Shown here one piece after another: positions 37,455 through 49,345 of a stretch of 64,000 nucleotides of DNA (position 1 is its first letter; each line of letters opens with the position of its first letter). The stretch spans positions 4,093,991 through 4,157,990 of the forward strand of contig NC_088297.1 of the NCBI RefSeq assembly GCF_032854445.1, read 5' to 3'. The notes under the pieces are model-generated. The model saw nothing but the letters and a program-made list of their open reading frames with translations, was not told the origin of the DNA and ran no database searches. Position numbers and translations under genes: made by a program. The DNA is from Liolophura sinensis (Eukaryota; Mollusca; Polyplacophora; Chitonida; Chitonidae).

Positions 37455-37645
37455 AACCGCATTGCAGGAGTCTCGCGAGGTCACTCAGGTTTGGACGAGA
37501 CAAGGTGTGCCCTCTCGCAAACTAACGCTGATAAAAAGCGTGACTTTTTATGGTAGCTATCAGGTTGAATAAACCAGCCGGCTCAACCAATGGCAGTTAC
37601 CGTAAAATCACGTCTGCAAGCCGCGTTGGTTTGCGAGAGCTCTAA
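37455..37645. mobile_element. Foldback family F, fragment
   Basis: CTCTCGCAAAC..AACGC is repeated inverted (37510 and about 37640), and gcaggagtctcgcgaggtca and agttaccgtaaaatcacg match the family copy at 60.2-60.4 kb. Confidence 0.5.
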
Positions 37646-39421
37646 ACCTTTGAACCTGCGGCCTCCTTGGTTATTTCACAGAGTAATCTGAATTGAGACG
37701 ATTTAGAATGCGAGCGCCTTCCATAATAAACTTATTAACTTATCTTGCGCGCACGCGCGGTGCCGCCAAGAACATTACTTTTCTCAACAGTACATACTCG
37801 ATACAGTCGTCCACTGAGGTACAATCCGCAAATTGTGAATCGCTGACTAGGAAATCTGGCGTCAGTCCCTCTTAAAAACTCTCAGTCAGCAGGCTAATCG
37901 ATTCTGATTGAAATCCCTGCGGATGGCAAACTGACAGAAAGTAAGTAACCCGATTTATGTGTGGACCTGAACTCTTGACAGAAAAGGTAAATTGTGTTGA
38001 CAGGAATTCTTCACATGCGTCACGCAGTCCTTTGCACGTGATCCAAGTCCGTCACCATTTGTCTGGTAAATGTTTCTTTATAGCTTATACTGCGTTTGTA
38101 GTCCGAGAAAATACACGATGGATACGCAACATGCATGAAGGGTAATGGGGGGAGGGTCGGTGGGGCTGGGGTGGGGCGGTTGGTGGGATAGGGTTGTTGG
38201 GGAGGGAGTGTAAGCATATGTCCTTCGTAATTTCCAGTACCAAGGTAGCGAGTTGACACCGCTACAATACCAAGACTTTCTTTGCCATTATATGTAAGTG
38301 CGTACTGCTACGTAACGCCCGGAATTGTATATCTCCATGTAATTAGATGCATAATACAAGTCGTTATTGACTTTGGCAACAACCGCAATGTTGGAATAAT
38401 GTAACCTTCACAGTAATTTGTCTCAGCGTCTTTTTGAAGCAGACCGGGGGTGTCCAGGTCGAGACACAGAGAATACTACAACGGTAAACCCGGAGACGCA
38501 AGGACTGAGTGATACATGTAGTTAGCAAATTACCTCACGTAAGCAGTGAAACCTGGTTTCTTGTCAGTTTACCTGAGGTATAATTAAGGTTTTATGCTAA
38601 CTGTTCAGCGTAATAAATGCTAAGATAGTGGCCACTTACATACTCACAATACCTAATGTACGACCCGAAAATGTTAAATCATTCGAAAATATAGACACCA
38701 CCTGAAAATGTAAAATCATTGCTATGCCAGGTTTGAAAAACCACAGAATTTTTTAAAAAACTTACCTAAAAATGTAAACGGGCTAATCTAACCGAATTGG
38801 GGTGAAAATACAGTGGTGTTGAACGCAATTTATTAGAATTTAGGATTTAGAATTAAATCAGAATACTGCATGTATATATTGGCGTTACATTTAATAGACA
38901 TGAAAACACATTTATAGTGCTAGTATTAGTCCTTTAGTGACAAGCCAGGGAGCATGGTACCTACCAAAGCTGTCATTTTTTTTTAAATCTACAAAATGAC
39001 CAGAGTTAGGATTGAACCCACACTTCTCCTGACCCGACACGCGTTGGCTCCACTGTTCCACGTACGAGTACAAAGGTCGGTAGCCTGCATGATACCCAGC
39101 ACGGAATTAGACATCTATATAAGCTACAGCCACATGCAGCAGTTTTAACGAGCCCAAAGCACGGCCCTAGTTTGGTTTCCATAGCAACAAGTAACTGTAT
39201 TATCGGAAAAATCAAAAGGTAATCATTCCTTGTTTCATGCCCCGGTGTACGTTTATCAGACGTTCAATGGCGAGCCACGTCAGAGCTACTTGTTGATTTC
39301 TGACCAAGAGCATACATGCGCACACCTGGGGCACTGGTTGCGCTGATTTCAAATTTCCTGCAAAGTTACTATCCTATACCATCTACATAATTACATTTAT
39401 CTCAAAAGATGCAGAATACGT
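37646..39421. other. No supported gene; one tRNA-like head
   Basis: 38994-39062 has a box B-like gattgaacccacac; a G-rich run lies at 38146-38210. Confidence 0.4.
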
Positions 39422-39578
39422 TACAGTTATCGCCTGAGGTTTCGGTGTCCAAGCTGGATGATCACCCAGTCGAGGCCTTCTTTTGTCACAGAGCTCCCTG
39501 AGCGATCGAGGTGACAAAAGTCAGCCAACACTGGGTGATCATCTCGCTTGGACTCCGAAACCAAAGGTGGTAACTGAC
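39422..39578. repeat. Long imperfect palindrome
   Basis: Core arms 39438-39470 and 39530-39562 pair over 33 bases with 3 mismatches. An inner pair TTTTGTCAC/GTGACAAAA (39481 and 39511) closes a 21-base loop. Weaker pairing extends outward to the stated limits. Confidence 0.85.
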
Positions 39579-40146
39579 TTACACGGTGGTTTCATTGTTT
39601 GACGAGTCATTCGTTTTATGAAATTTCCATTTTAGTGACTTAAGTCGGACGATTTTTTTTAAATATTATAATTCACCTTAATCAATATAAACTATGTATT
39701 TCACTAATATATTAGCGATATTGATTTTGTGTTATATGAAGCTCTTAAGACTTTATCCATTACACATGATGCCTTGACATACTACATCGGTTTACCACAT
39801 ACGATTACTTTGTATTATCGTTTATATTCGCATAAATAAATTTAGTCAGTTTTTCGAATAGAGTTTACAGGTACACAATAAGTTAAATTACGTTAGCCTG
39901 AAAGAATGCTGCAATTTTCTATGCTCTTGTAGCCTTCAAACACTTTTACTAACAGAGCTTGATCTATTGAGGGACTCAAGGAAAATGATATTTCTCGACA
40001 CGGCAATTCCTCTGAACCAATGCCACAGGCAATACAAATCCCCAGAAATGTACTATGTACCACTTTAAATAAATAATTTTGTGCAGACACATGATACAAC
40101 TCATTTAGAAGCTTTAATAGATATCTAGAATCTTGCGAAATTAGTC

Positions 40147-40305
40147 GCTTGAACACCCGGTACGCATCACTTGAACACCCAGTACATGTCACTTGAACAC
40201 CCAGTACACGTCACTTGAACACCCAGTACACGTCACTTGTACACGTCACTTGAACACCCAGTACACGTCACTTGAACACCCAGTACACGTCATTTGAACA
40301 CCTGT
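40147..40305. repeat. 22-bp tandem repeat, about 7 copies
   Basis: Unit cacttgaacacccagtacac plus gt. Confidence 0.93.
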
Positions 40306-40361
40306 GATCCACGAGCGAACCGGTGAATGAATGAACCAGTAGGATGAATGACCCGCGGCAA

Positions 40362-41030
40362 ACAGTGGAGCCAGTGTGTGACAGTGGAGCCAGTGTGTGA
40401 CAATGGAGTCAGTGTGTGACAGTGGAGTCTGTGTGTGACAGTGGGACCAGTGTGTGACAGTGGAGCCAGTGTGTGACAGTGGAGTCAGTGTGTGACAGTG
40501 GAGCCAGTGTGTGACAGTGGAGTCTGTGTGACAGTGGAGTCAGTGTGTGACAGTGGAGCCAGTGTGTGACAGTGGAACCAGTGTGTGACAGTGGAGCCAG
40601 TGTGTGACAGTGGAGCCAGTATGTGACGGTGGAGCCAGTGTGTGACAGTGGAGTCAGTGTGTGACAATGGAGCCAGTGTGTGACAGTGGAGTCAGTGTGT
40701 GACAGTGGAGTCAGTGTGTGACAGTGGAGCCAGTGTGTGACAGTGGAGTCAGTGTGTGACAGTGGAGCCAGTGCGTGACAGTGGAGCCAGTGTGTGAAAG
40801 AGGAGCCAGTGTGTGACAGTGGAGCCAGTGTGTGACAATGGAGCCAGTGTGTGACAGTGGAGTCAGTGTGTGACAGTGCAGCCAGTGTGTGACAGTGCAG
40901 CCAGTGTGTGACAGTGCAGCCAGTGTGTGACAGTGGAGCCAGTGTGTGACAGTGGAGCCAGTGTGTAACAGTGCAGCCAGTGTGTAACAGTGCAGCCAGT
41001 GTGTGACAGTGGAGCCAGTGTGTGACATGA
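40362..41030. repeat. 19-bp tandem array, about 35 copies
   Basis: Unit agtggagccagtgtgtgac with gtcagt and gcagcc variants. The array is open in several frames on the minus strand only because the unit lacks stops there. Confidence 0.97.
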
Positions 41031-41489
41031 GTGACGGATATATACATCGAACTGCTTTCAGTAAGTAAGAGTCAACTTGTAGATGTACAAGTATAATATG
41101 CCAAAAAAAGACCAATGTTAATAAAAATGTTGAGTCATACTTCATGTCCTCGGCACGATATATGGCTGAAATGTCGCATAAGTAACCTTTAGCCATAATC
41201 AGTCATTCAATCATTCGTATTCATGTTCGATATGTAACTAACCAACTCACGCTGGAAACAATATTAAAGGAAATGACGTAAACTGCTTGTTGGGTATCGG
41301 ACACTCTTCAACTTGTGAACGGTTGACGGACTGATTGACTGACTAATAGATCGCTTCACAAACAATGACACTGATTGATTTCATGTATTTAGACGTTTAA
41401 GTGTTGGTTAGTTGATTCCTTAATTTGCATATGTGTCGTTTGTTCAACTGGATACTTGAGATGTTTTACTTTTGTAAATGAGATTCAAT

Positions 41490-41625
41490 GATTTATTTAT
41501 TTTTGATGGGTGTTTAACGCCGTACTCAAGAATATTTCACTTACACGATGGCGACCAGCATTATGGTGCGGGAAAGCCACTACCATCAGTAAGTAGGGAC
41601 AGACCTCCCCACATAGGAGATTCAA
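41490..41625 (-). mobile_element. SINE-A, truncated on the head side
   Basis: Tail and body (gccgtactcaagaatatttc) are present, followed by a degenerate middle. Confidence 0.78.
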
Positions 41626-41764
41626 TGTTTGAATGACTGTCTAGATACACGTATGTGTTTGTACGCTTGAGGTTTTATGTCTTGGCTGACTCTCTGATTC
41701 CACGCGAATGATTTATTTACCAACTACGTAAGGTTCATCCACAGACCAAAGAAAAGACTGAATA

Positions 41765-42192
41765 TACTCAAAAAATGAATCTGCTAAATTTAGCATTGCT
41801 AAAGTCCATTATCTGAGTGATGATAGAACGTATTCAGCTGCGGATGGTCGTGGGTTTCCCCCGGGCTCTGTCCGGTTTCCCCCGGGCTCTGTCCGGTTTC
41901 CTCCCACCATAATGCTGGCCGCCATCGTATAAGTGAAATATTCTTAAGTACGGCGTAAAACACCAATCAAATAAATAAATAAATAAATAAATACAATGTA
42001 TTCTGTTTTTTCAGCAGATTATTCTATTAAACACAACACACATATTCTATTAATTCAACACAACGAATCTATTATACTAACAGGGCATTATGTTGAATAT
42101 GACACAGTATTATGTTATAATAACAGAATATATTCTAGCATCACTCAGATAACGTATTTTTAGTTAAATTTAACTGATTACTGTTTTAAGTG
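41765..42192 (+). mobile_element. MITE-1 copy with nested SINE-A
   Basis: Left end ACTCAAAAA, right end TTTTAAGTGT; the interior matches the 26.1 kb copy. Interrupted at 41836-41994 by SINE-A. Confidence 0.78.
41836..41994 (+). mobile_element. SINE-A nested in a MITE
   Basis: A 5'-truncated copy with an internal duplication of gtttcccccgggctctgtcc. Flanked by AACGTATTC (41827) and AATGTATTC (41995), a likely target-site duplication with one mismatch. Confidence 0.82.
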
Positions 42193-42483
42193 TATTCATC
42201 CATTGATTGATTGATTGATTGATTGATTGATCGGTTCGTCGATTACAATAGATTAATCAAATATAGGCCAAACAAAATGCAAGACAATATATTATAATAG
42301 TAATATTATATTAGTTACCCAAAGACACGGTATATCATACTTATATTTTAAATATAAGTTTTCCTGCGAAAAACTACACTGGGTCCCACGACCCTATCCT
42401 TCACAGGTGCACAGTTGTAGAATCCCCTCCAAACGTCATGTACAGTATACCTGTTGACATACATTTAACTAGACAAATACATT

Positions 42484-44217
42484 TCAGCACGTGCCCGACG
42501 ACCAGGTGTTGCAAATCAATTTCATAGGCAGTGAACATTGACGGGACTGGATTATCACGAAGGTAGGGCAGAGTCTGTAGGTCCGCCGTGCCTTTTCTAT
42601 TACGCAGCTTGAGCTATACGACGCTACAGACTCCATGCCCCGAACCGATATATACACTAAGCCGATAAGAAATAGAAAATACACGTTGAACACACTTGCA
42701 CGCAAAAGACAAGCCAATATATGTGTCCGTCAGAACAGATGTAGTTGTTCTCTGAACGCAATATGACAAAATGTTAGGTGTATATATAATGGTGTTTTCT
42801 ATGACCATTGTCCCCATATATAGACAAGTAGCCGGCTTTTGCACACACAGTTCCATCAGAACAACCCATTCATTATTGGAAATTGCCACAGTACGTCAAC
42901 AATATTCTGCCGCTGTGTATTTCATTCCTTCATCCAACCATTCAGTACATTGTATTTGTTTAAAACGATGAGGATGTTATTGTCAGGAGCCAGTAAACAT
43001 TTGCCTTGAGTGGTCACATATCTATGGCCTGTATAGCCTTGTTATAGGCCTATAAATATGTATGTTTATACCAACAGACAAGCAAATAAACATTTAACTT
43101 GAGTGGTCACATATATAGGGATTATAACCCTAGTATAGGACTAGACATAAGTGGTCACATATATAGGGATTATAACCCTAGTATAGGACTAGACATGAGT
43201 GGTCACATATATAGAGATTATAACCCTTGTATAGGACTAGACATAAGTGGTCACATATATAGGGATTATAACCCTAGTATAGGACTAGACATAAGTGGTC
43301 ACATATATAGGGATTATAACCCTAGTATAGGACTAGACATAAGTGGTCACATATATAGGGATTATAACCCTAGTATAGGACTAGATATAAGTGGTCACAT
43401 ATATAGGGATTATAACCCTTGTATAGGACTAGACATAAGTGGTCACATATATAGGGCCTATAACCCTAGTATAGGACTAGACATAAGTGGTCACATATAT
43501 AGGCCTATAACCCTAGTATAGGACTAGACATGAGTGGTCACATATATAGGGCTTATAACCCTAGTATAGGACTAGATATAAGTGGTCACATATATAGGCC
43601 TATAACCCTAGTATATGGCTATACGTAAGTGGCCACATACGCGCCGTGTTTGCACGTGTAAATGACGAATGGGTTAATGTTAGATATGGCGAGGGAAAAT
43701 AAAACCTACACCTGAACTCTATATAGTCCTCAACAGCTGATGTCAATCTAATAAAACACCTGTAATTTCACTTAACGCGAGAATGTGCTGATAACAGGTC
43801 ACCTGGTATGCCTATAGAAATCTCTTCTTTTTTAATCATAGCAGAACGATTAAAGCGGTATGTATTTAACTATATCTGTATAATATGAGCATACCCGTAT
43901 ATTAAAGGTGTCTATGACCCAAGGCTTGATGCATAAATATTTACACATATCCACGTGAGATATAATAAAAAACATTATATAGGTGAGACGGCCCACGTGG
44001 TTATCTCAGCTATTATACATGTCATACACGACCGGTAGAAATCTTAGTTGTACGGCAGTATATACCCATATTAAGTTTCAACCCAAACATTTAACCCCTG
44101 CAAAAGAGATGTTTTCAAAGTTTCAAAAGGACTAAACGACCTACCTTCTGGGGAAGCCGCGGAAAGGCCTTGCGTGGTAAAAAATCCCAGCACGACACAG
44201 ATTTTAATCATAAACAT
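42484..44217 (-). CDS. Candidate small secreted cysteine-containing peptide, two exons
   Basis: Exon 1 (44217-44145) starts at ATG and encodes MFMIKICVVLGFFTTQGLSA followed by ASPE. This is a textbook signal peptide: basic Lys, a hydrophobic core, then small residues at the cleavage site. It ends at the donor AAG|gtaggt in phase 1, the usual phase after signal-peptide exons. An in-frame TGA 27 bases upstream of the ATG makes this the first usable start. Exon 2 (42656-42484) has the acceptor tttctatttcttatcggcttag, fits the phase and reads to TGA. The joined product is 81 residues with five Cys in the mature part (SSSC, RLCP, RQC, LIC, SGTC). The exon 2 frame is more GC-rich than its surroundings. 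I recognise no known family. The odd Cys number could mean a dimer, a missing exon, or a wrong exon pairing. Exon 1 is better supported than exon 2. Confidence 0.4.
43100..43638. repeat. 48-bp satellite, about 11 copies
   Basis: Unit from agtggtcacatatataggg to aggactagacata, with an inner near-palindrome AGGGATTATAACCCT. A length of 48 keeps the frame, giving a 16-residue repeat on the plus strand. Lies within the candidate intron of the secreted-peptide gene. Confidence 0.96.
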
Positions 44218-45050
44218 ATTGCCACCGTCGATTTCAGGAGTTCACCGGTTGTGTATATACCATGTAGGCATGTATAGGCAAGGCTGGGAGGCTGCCAGCG
44301 TCCTGCAGAACTTCGACAGAAGCACGGAACATGCTTACGACATTCCCGGCCAGCCGAGGCACTTACAAGGCGGCGAGCCGGGAGCTATACACACCCGTGG
44401 TACCCCCGTAACACATCTGTGCTGCTATACGAACGGCCGAAAATCTTGGTAAAAAAACCATCCAAAACCGCCTGAAATGTCGCCGTTCCGTTCCCGAGTG
44501 CACAGACTGTTTGTGCTCAAATGTGAGACCTGATTTAAACAACACAGAAAGTCGTGCACGCGCTTTGTGCGCACCTCGTCAACTCCACAGAGCGTGACAT
44601 AAAAAAAGGCCCGCCTATAGGATAATCGATGGTTAGTTTCACTATCGGTCGAGTCGCTACCGCTGGGGGACTCAAGGCGCGGACGGCCCTGGAAGCCGAG
44701 CCTAACAGTCCGATGACACACCGATCGTCTGTCGCTCTTCGTGTTACGTCAGTGTTAACCAACTCAGCCTATATACAGAGCTGGAACTATAGCTGTCTCC
44801 AACTGACTGATGATCAATTTAGCGGTCGATCACTGTATATACAGGGCGGCCAGACATTATGTCCTTGTGTACAGCGTCTATATACGCCCTGATCTGGTCA
44901 ACTAGCAGTAACGCCGGTGCTGTTTATTTGTGCGGTTAAAGGAATCAGCGCCAGCATACACTAACACGTGCTGTGAACCGCTTGGGAGGTTCAGCCCACC
45001 CGCCCCAAGACGCTGGTCTTCACCACGGTCCGCGCTCGCGAAGGCTAGTA
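44218..45050 (-). promoter_or_regulatory. GC-rich upstream region of the candidate secreted-peptide gene
   Basis: A stretch with more CpG than its AT-rich flanks. A TATATA core lies at 44254-44259, about 40 bases before the candidate ATG, so a start near 44230 with a very short leader is possible. A CRE-like GTTACGTCAGTG lies near 44750. The many open frames here on both strands look like a side effect of GC richness. Confidence 0.3.
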
Positions 45051-45299
45051 ACTAATTACTTTTAGCGACATGCATACATAATCTTTTTTTTTTCTCTGGT
45101 TTTCTTACATGCATTTTTGTTTACTTCCTACATAGATAAAATTCTCACCTTTTTTTTTGTTCATTTTTTGTTCCAGTTTTAAAGAAAAAAGAACATTAAT
45201 ATATATGGATGTTTTACATGATACGGTTTTCATTTTGTAACATGCACTTAAATCTTTGTTTTGGGGTTCAACTTCGCTTTCAGCATCATTTTCGTCACA

Positions 45300-45475
45300 C
45301 TATGACGATGTCTATATACTTGCATCAGACCGGTCCTCCATGCCGATATATACGTGCTGCCTCACTTCAACACCACGCCGAAGAGGCTATTTGGACAGGA
45401 GGCCCTACCCAGTCACATTATGCTGTACATCCACTATCTGACCTACCCAGGAGTGCTGAGAGCTGAGAGTATTTT
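45300..45475 (-). mobile_element. SINE-B fragment
   Basis: caccacgccgaagaggc and gagtgctgagagctgag match the SINE-B middle. Confidence 0.5.
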
Positions 45476-47037
45476 GGTCTGTACTATCAGTGTAATTATT
45501 TGTATCTGATAAAAAATATAAAAAAAATGCCCTGCCTTGGGATCGAACCTCTGGTCACCGGCCTATGAATTATATGAATGTGGGTTAATTATCTCCAATA
45601 ATTGACTTGTATGATGATGTAAACAGGGTTAAGTCCTTATATGAACGTATCGGTAATTGAAAAGAATAGCAGTTTATTCCTTAGTTAAACGATAATACGG
45701 TCTTAATAATGTCGGTATACGAACAATGAACATAAGTATAAAACAGTTGTCTGAAGTTGATTGTTTCGCCATGTAACGCTGCCAAGAATTCCTTTTATCT
45801 AGTGACTTGACAAAAACCAAAAAATGGCGGAGGTCGTATTAGACAAGAGGTCAAACTCGTGTGTATAGTCGCTTGTCTCTCGTACAAACAAGACCCAAGT
45901 CAGCGAAATTGACCTCGTCACGTCTCACTTCGCAGCCGACGTCTTTACGACAGTTCCGCATGCACTTTGAAAAAAAAAAATAATAGCAGCTTACGAGAAT
46001 GCTTTAACTGAGCACTCGGCTTTCAGGAGAAGTTCATTTATTTTAAACAGTGGGTAAGATATTTGTGTTATATAGCCGTGTATGTGAACTGCTATATAAC
46101 TTAGCCTCGAGGCGAGTGGGTTACATTTGCCAAAGCTAAAAGCTAGACGTGTCAAACGCCTGTCTTTGTACAAATCTGGATTCAGTTGAAACTTTATTAC
46201 AACCAGAAGGGTTCTTTTAAAAACAGACAGCGTTACATTTGTTGAGCTCAGCCGTACTTCTGCAAGCACGTGTATGTATTTATTTATAATGTTTACCCTA
46301 CATCATGGACTGTGGTTAATTTTAAGGGTCGTGGAAACCGGGGTATCCCGATGAAAACACCGTCATTTCCCAAGTCAATAACAAACCTCCAGACTTCAAA
46401 CCGCTATTGAACCAACCAGAGCTGGATTTGAACACGCGACCTTCACTGGTCAAGTTAGGGCGGGGAAATACAGTTTTTCAGTAAGTCAATTAGTCAGTAA
46501 GTCAGCCGTTAATTTACCCGCTAAAATGATTTGCCAGTAAAATAACTAACCGGTGGAGAGGTCACAGCCGTTGGTAGGAAGAACAGAGGCCTGTGTTTGT
46601 TTAATTTCCCTGACTATGTTTACCCTCTAGGCTCGTCCTGCATTAATCAGAGATTAGTCAACAGCTAAGGATGGCTTCGATCAGGATCGCGTTATAAATC
46701 CACATATGGTTTCAGTTTCCCTTTGAAACAAGTGTTTGTACACGTGCATGGTTGGGAAAACTTAACTTCGTAAATCTGTGACGTGAGATAATTACAGCCT
46801 TCCGTTTCGTAGTGCATTCGGTCTAGTCCGAATCCATTATTTAGAGAGAATGTGAGACGTCAGTTCAGTAGGCTTGCACCATTTTAATTTTCAATTACTT
46901 TTCATTAAGATTTGCCTTGCTTTCATTATTCTAGAGGCCATATAATGTTAGCTGCATGGTGTAGGTGTAATACAAAAAAATCGCTTCAAATATGACGTAT
47001 GATATGTCATACGTGGAAATGTTCACCAGTATATTGC
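45476..47037. other. Two tRNA-like SINE heads, otherwise nothing
   Basis: 45541-45570 (gatcgaacctctggtcacc) and 46410-46460 (gagctggatttgaacacgcg) look like isolated SINE heads. Confidence 0.4.
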
Positions 47038-47179
47038 CAAACGTCATTGGTTTACTCCGTGCTCCTGTAAGGGGAATATACTTATTCCCCTGTAACCACG
47101 ATCACCATAATTGTAACCACGATCACCATCATATCAGTGAAACATTCTGGGCGGCATGGCATTAAACAACAATCAAACA

Positions 47180-47242
<63 letters not shown>

Positions 47243-47390
47243 ATGAATAAATAAATAAATAAATAAATAAATTAGCGAAACATTCTGGACGGCATGGCAT
47301 TAAACAACAATCAAACATAAATAAATAAATAAATAAATGAATAAATAAATAAACAAATAAATAAATAAATGAATAAATAATGTAGTGGCG
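47038..47390 (+). repeat. SINE-C-type 3' end with expanded (AAAT)n tail
   Basis: Starts with ccaaacgtcattggtttact, then gaaacattctgggcggcatg and a long (ATAA)n run. The last 45 bases of the body (47138 and 47273) are duplicated with their AAAT tract. Confidence 0.7.
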
Positions 47391-47929
47391 TGTCTTTCAG
47401 TTACAAAAAATACAGTGAAAATTTTTTAAATCCCAAAACTTTATGTTAAAGGCGGTTAGCCGTTGGGCTTTTTCTGTATGTAGGAGTCGACCAGTATACC
47501 CCAAATCCCATGTAAGTAAAACATGCACCGTGGATTAACTGGCAGCCACTAAACTGTGATATATCTATTTATTGGACTGAAGATTGACTCTTTTCGCTTT
47601 CTCTGACAGGGGTCAGATACATGATGAATCGGTTTGCGAACGCCCGCGTTGCTGTAAACTATACCTATACTGCACGCCTGGGTGAAGGTTTATACCGAGA
47701 GGTTAATACAAGCGAATATAAGCCCCTGTCCCCTCCGCCACACAAAGCACTCGTCTCAGTTCCAGCTCATTTCGATTTCTCTCGCCAAATGAGTTGGAAA
47801 TTTTATATCCACCAGCGTGTCAAAGGCTAGAGGGAATTGATTGTATCCGTGTCACGCATATCCGGAATTCCGGTTTATATGACAGCTATAGTACATAGAA
47901 TTGAAACGTATACAGACTACCAAAGACTT

Positions 47930-48205
47930 TAAAAATGGTACACTGCTGCTGCATTGCTTGGCGCTCAGCAATGAGAGGATAGAGCAAAGAAACAGGACTG
48001 ATTGGCCCGGTTTCAGTATAATGTAACCTGGTCGGCTGTCATGTCTGGTGTTTTTCGCATGATACTTTCAGTGGCGGCAGCACTTTAGCGGCGCGATCTC
48101 GCCCTGCCACAAGAAGACACTCTACATGGGCACACACCTAAGGGTTCCTCGTCGTCGTATGATTGAAAAATTGTGAAGTACGACGTTAAACCCCAAGTAT
48201 CTACA
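47930..48205 (+). mobile_element. SINE-B, nearly complete
   Basis: From ccaaagactttaaaaatggt through the body to agtacgacgttaaaccccaa. Confidence 0.8.
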
Positions 48206-48721
48206 GACATTCAGTTGTTGACAAATTTCATTGTTATGTAATTATTGTTTTTCAAACGGGAAGTGTACTAAAAAAAATTACGTGTTATGTAGTAACAGGG
48301 GCTTTCGTGGCCAAACTGTTTAACGAACCCTGCTCAAAGTTCATTTTTAATCTGCAGTGACCGTACGGATTTACATCCAGCTACACGGACAAGATCGACA
48401 ATCATGTGTTATTACACTCATGAAAACCACGTTTTATTCTATTCAAGTCTGCAATTTTCCTCACCATTTAGGTCATGGATTCGAATCCTGCTGAGTCTAT
48501 CAATCAATTAATCAATTAGATCTCAATCGGTAACGAACACACTTAGCTATCTAGTCGATATAGTTAATCTGCGCAGTATAGCGGATCGAGGGTAGATCCA
48601 TGTAGATAAATATAACATACGTGGAAGACGTCTGACCATCATACAACTTAGGCCATTGTTCAGGGCTCGTATTAATCAAGCGTCTTAATTCTTAAGTCGG
48701 ATGCTGTAAAGGATTAATTAA

Positions 48722-48875
48722 TTTGATTTTATTTATTTATTTGATTTGTGTTTTACGCCGTACTCAAGAATATTTCACTTATACGACGGCGGTCAGCATT
48801 ATGGTAAGAGGAAACCGGACAGAGCCCGGGGGAAACCTCCGACCTTCCCACTTACGCCCGGGGAGGAAGCCCTGT
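48722..48875 (-). mobile_element. SINE-A, head truncated
   Basis: The body cgccgtactcaagaatattt and tail are well kept. Confidence 0.85.
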
Positions 48876-48999
48876 AAGTGATTAAAAAGCCAAACTAAGA
48901 ACAGGAAAGAACTCAAATTGCGACTGGCACATTATTCTGCTGTTAAGAATCAGCGCAGACATATTAAACTTTCTGGGGTGAAGCATTATAATTGTAAGT

Positions 49000-49345
49000 G
49001 AGTGCGTGCTTGGGGTTTAACGTCGTACTCAACAATTTTTCAGTCATATGACGACGAAGGAATCCTTAGGGTGCATGTACGTGTAATGTGCCTCCTTGTA
49101 GCAGGACGGATTTCCACCGCTCTTTTATCTAGTGCTGCTTCACTGAGACGACTTACCAAAGGCAAGTAAGCTGCCCCGCCCCAGCCATTATACTGATACG
49201 GGTCAACCAGTCGTTGCACTATCCCCTTCATGCTGAACGCCAAGCGAGGAAGTTACAACTTCCTCTTTTAAAGTCTTAGGTGTGACTCGATCAAGGATTG
49301 ATCCTGGATTTACCGGTCCCGAAGCGGACATTATAATTGTAGCTG
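49000..49345 (-). mobile_element. SINE-B, full length
   Basis: Left end ggggtttaacgtcgtactca, body with tatgacgacgaaggaatcct, right-end tRNA-like head (ggattgatcctggatttacc). Serves as the family reference here. Confidence 0.82.

Noticed and set aside
40409-41196. Long minus-strand frames rich in His, Thr and Leu
   Set aside because: They are translations of the 19-bp tandem array, which lacks stops on that strand. The 19-base unit shifts frame every copy, so no protein repeat is being preserved.
43099-43521. 140-codon plus-strand frame with a 16-residue repeat
   Set aside because: It has no ATG start and arises from the 48-bp satellite. Some units differ by lengths that break the frame.
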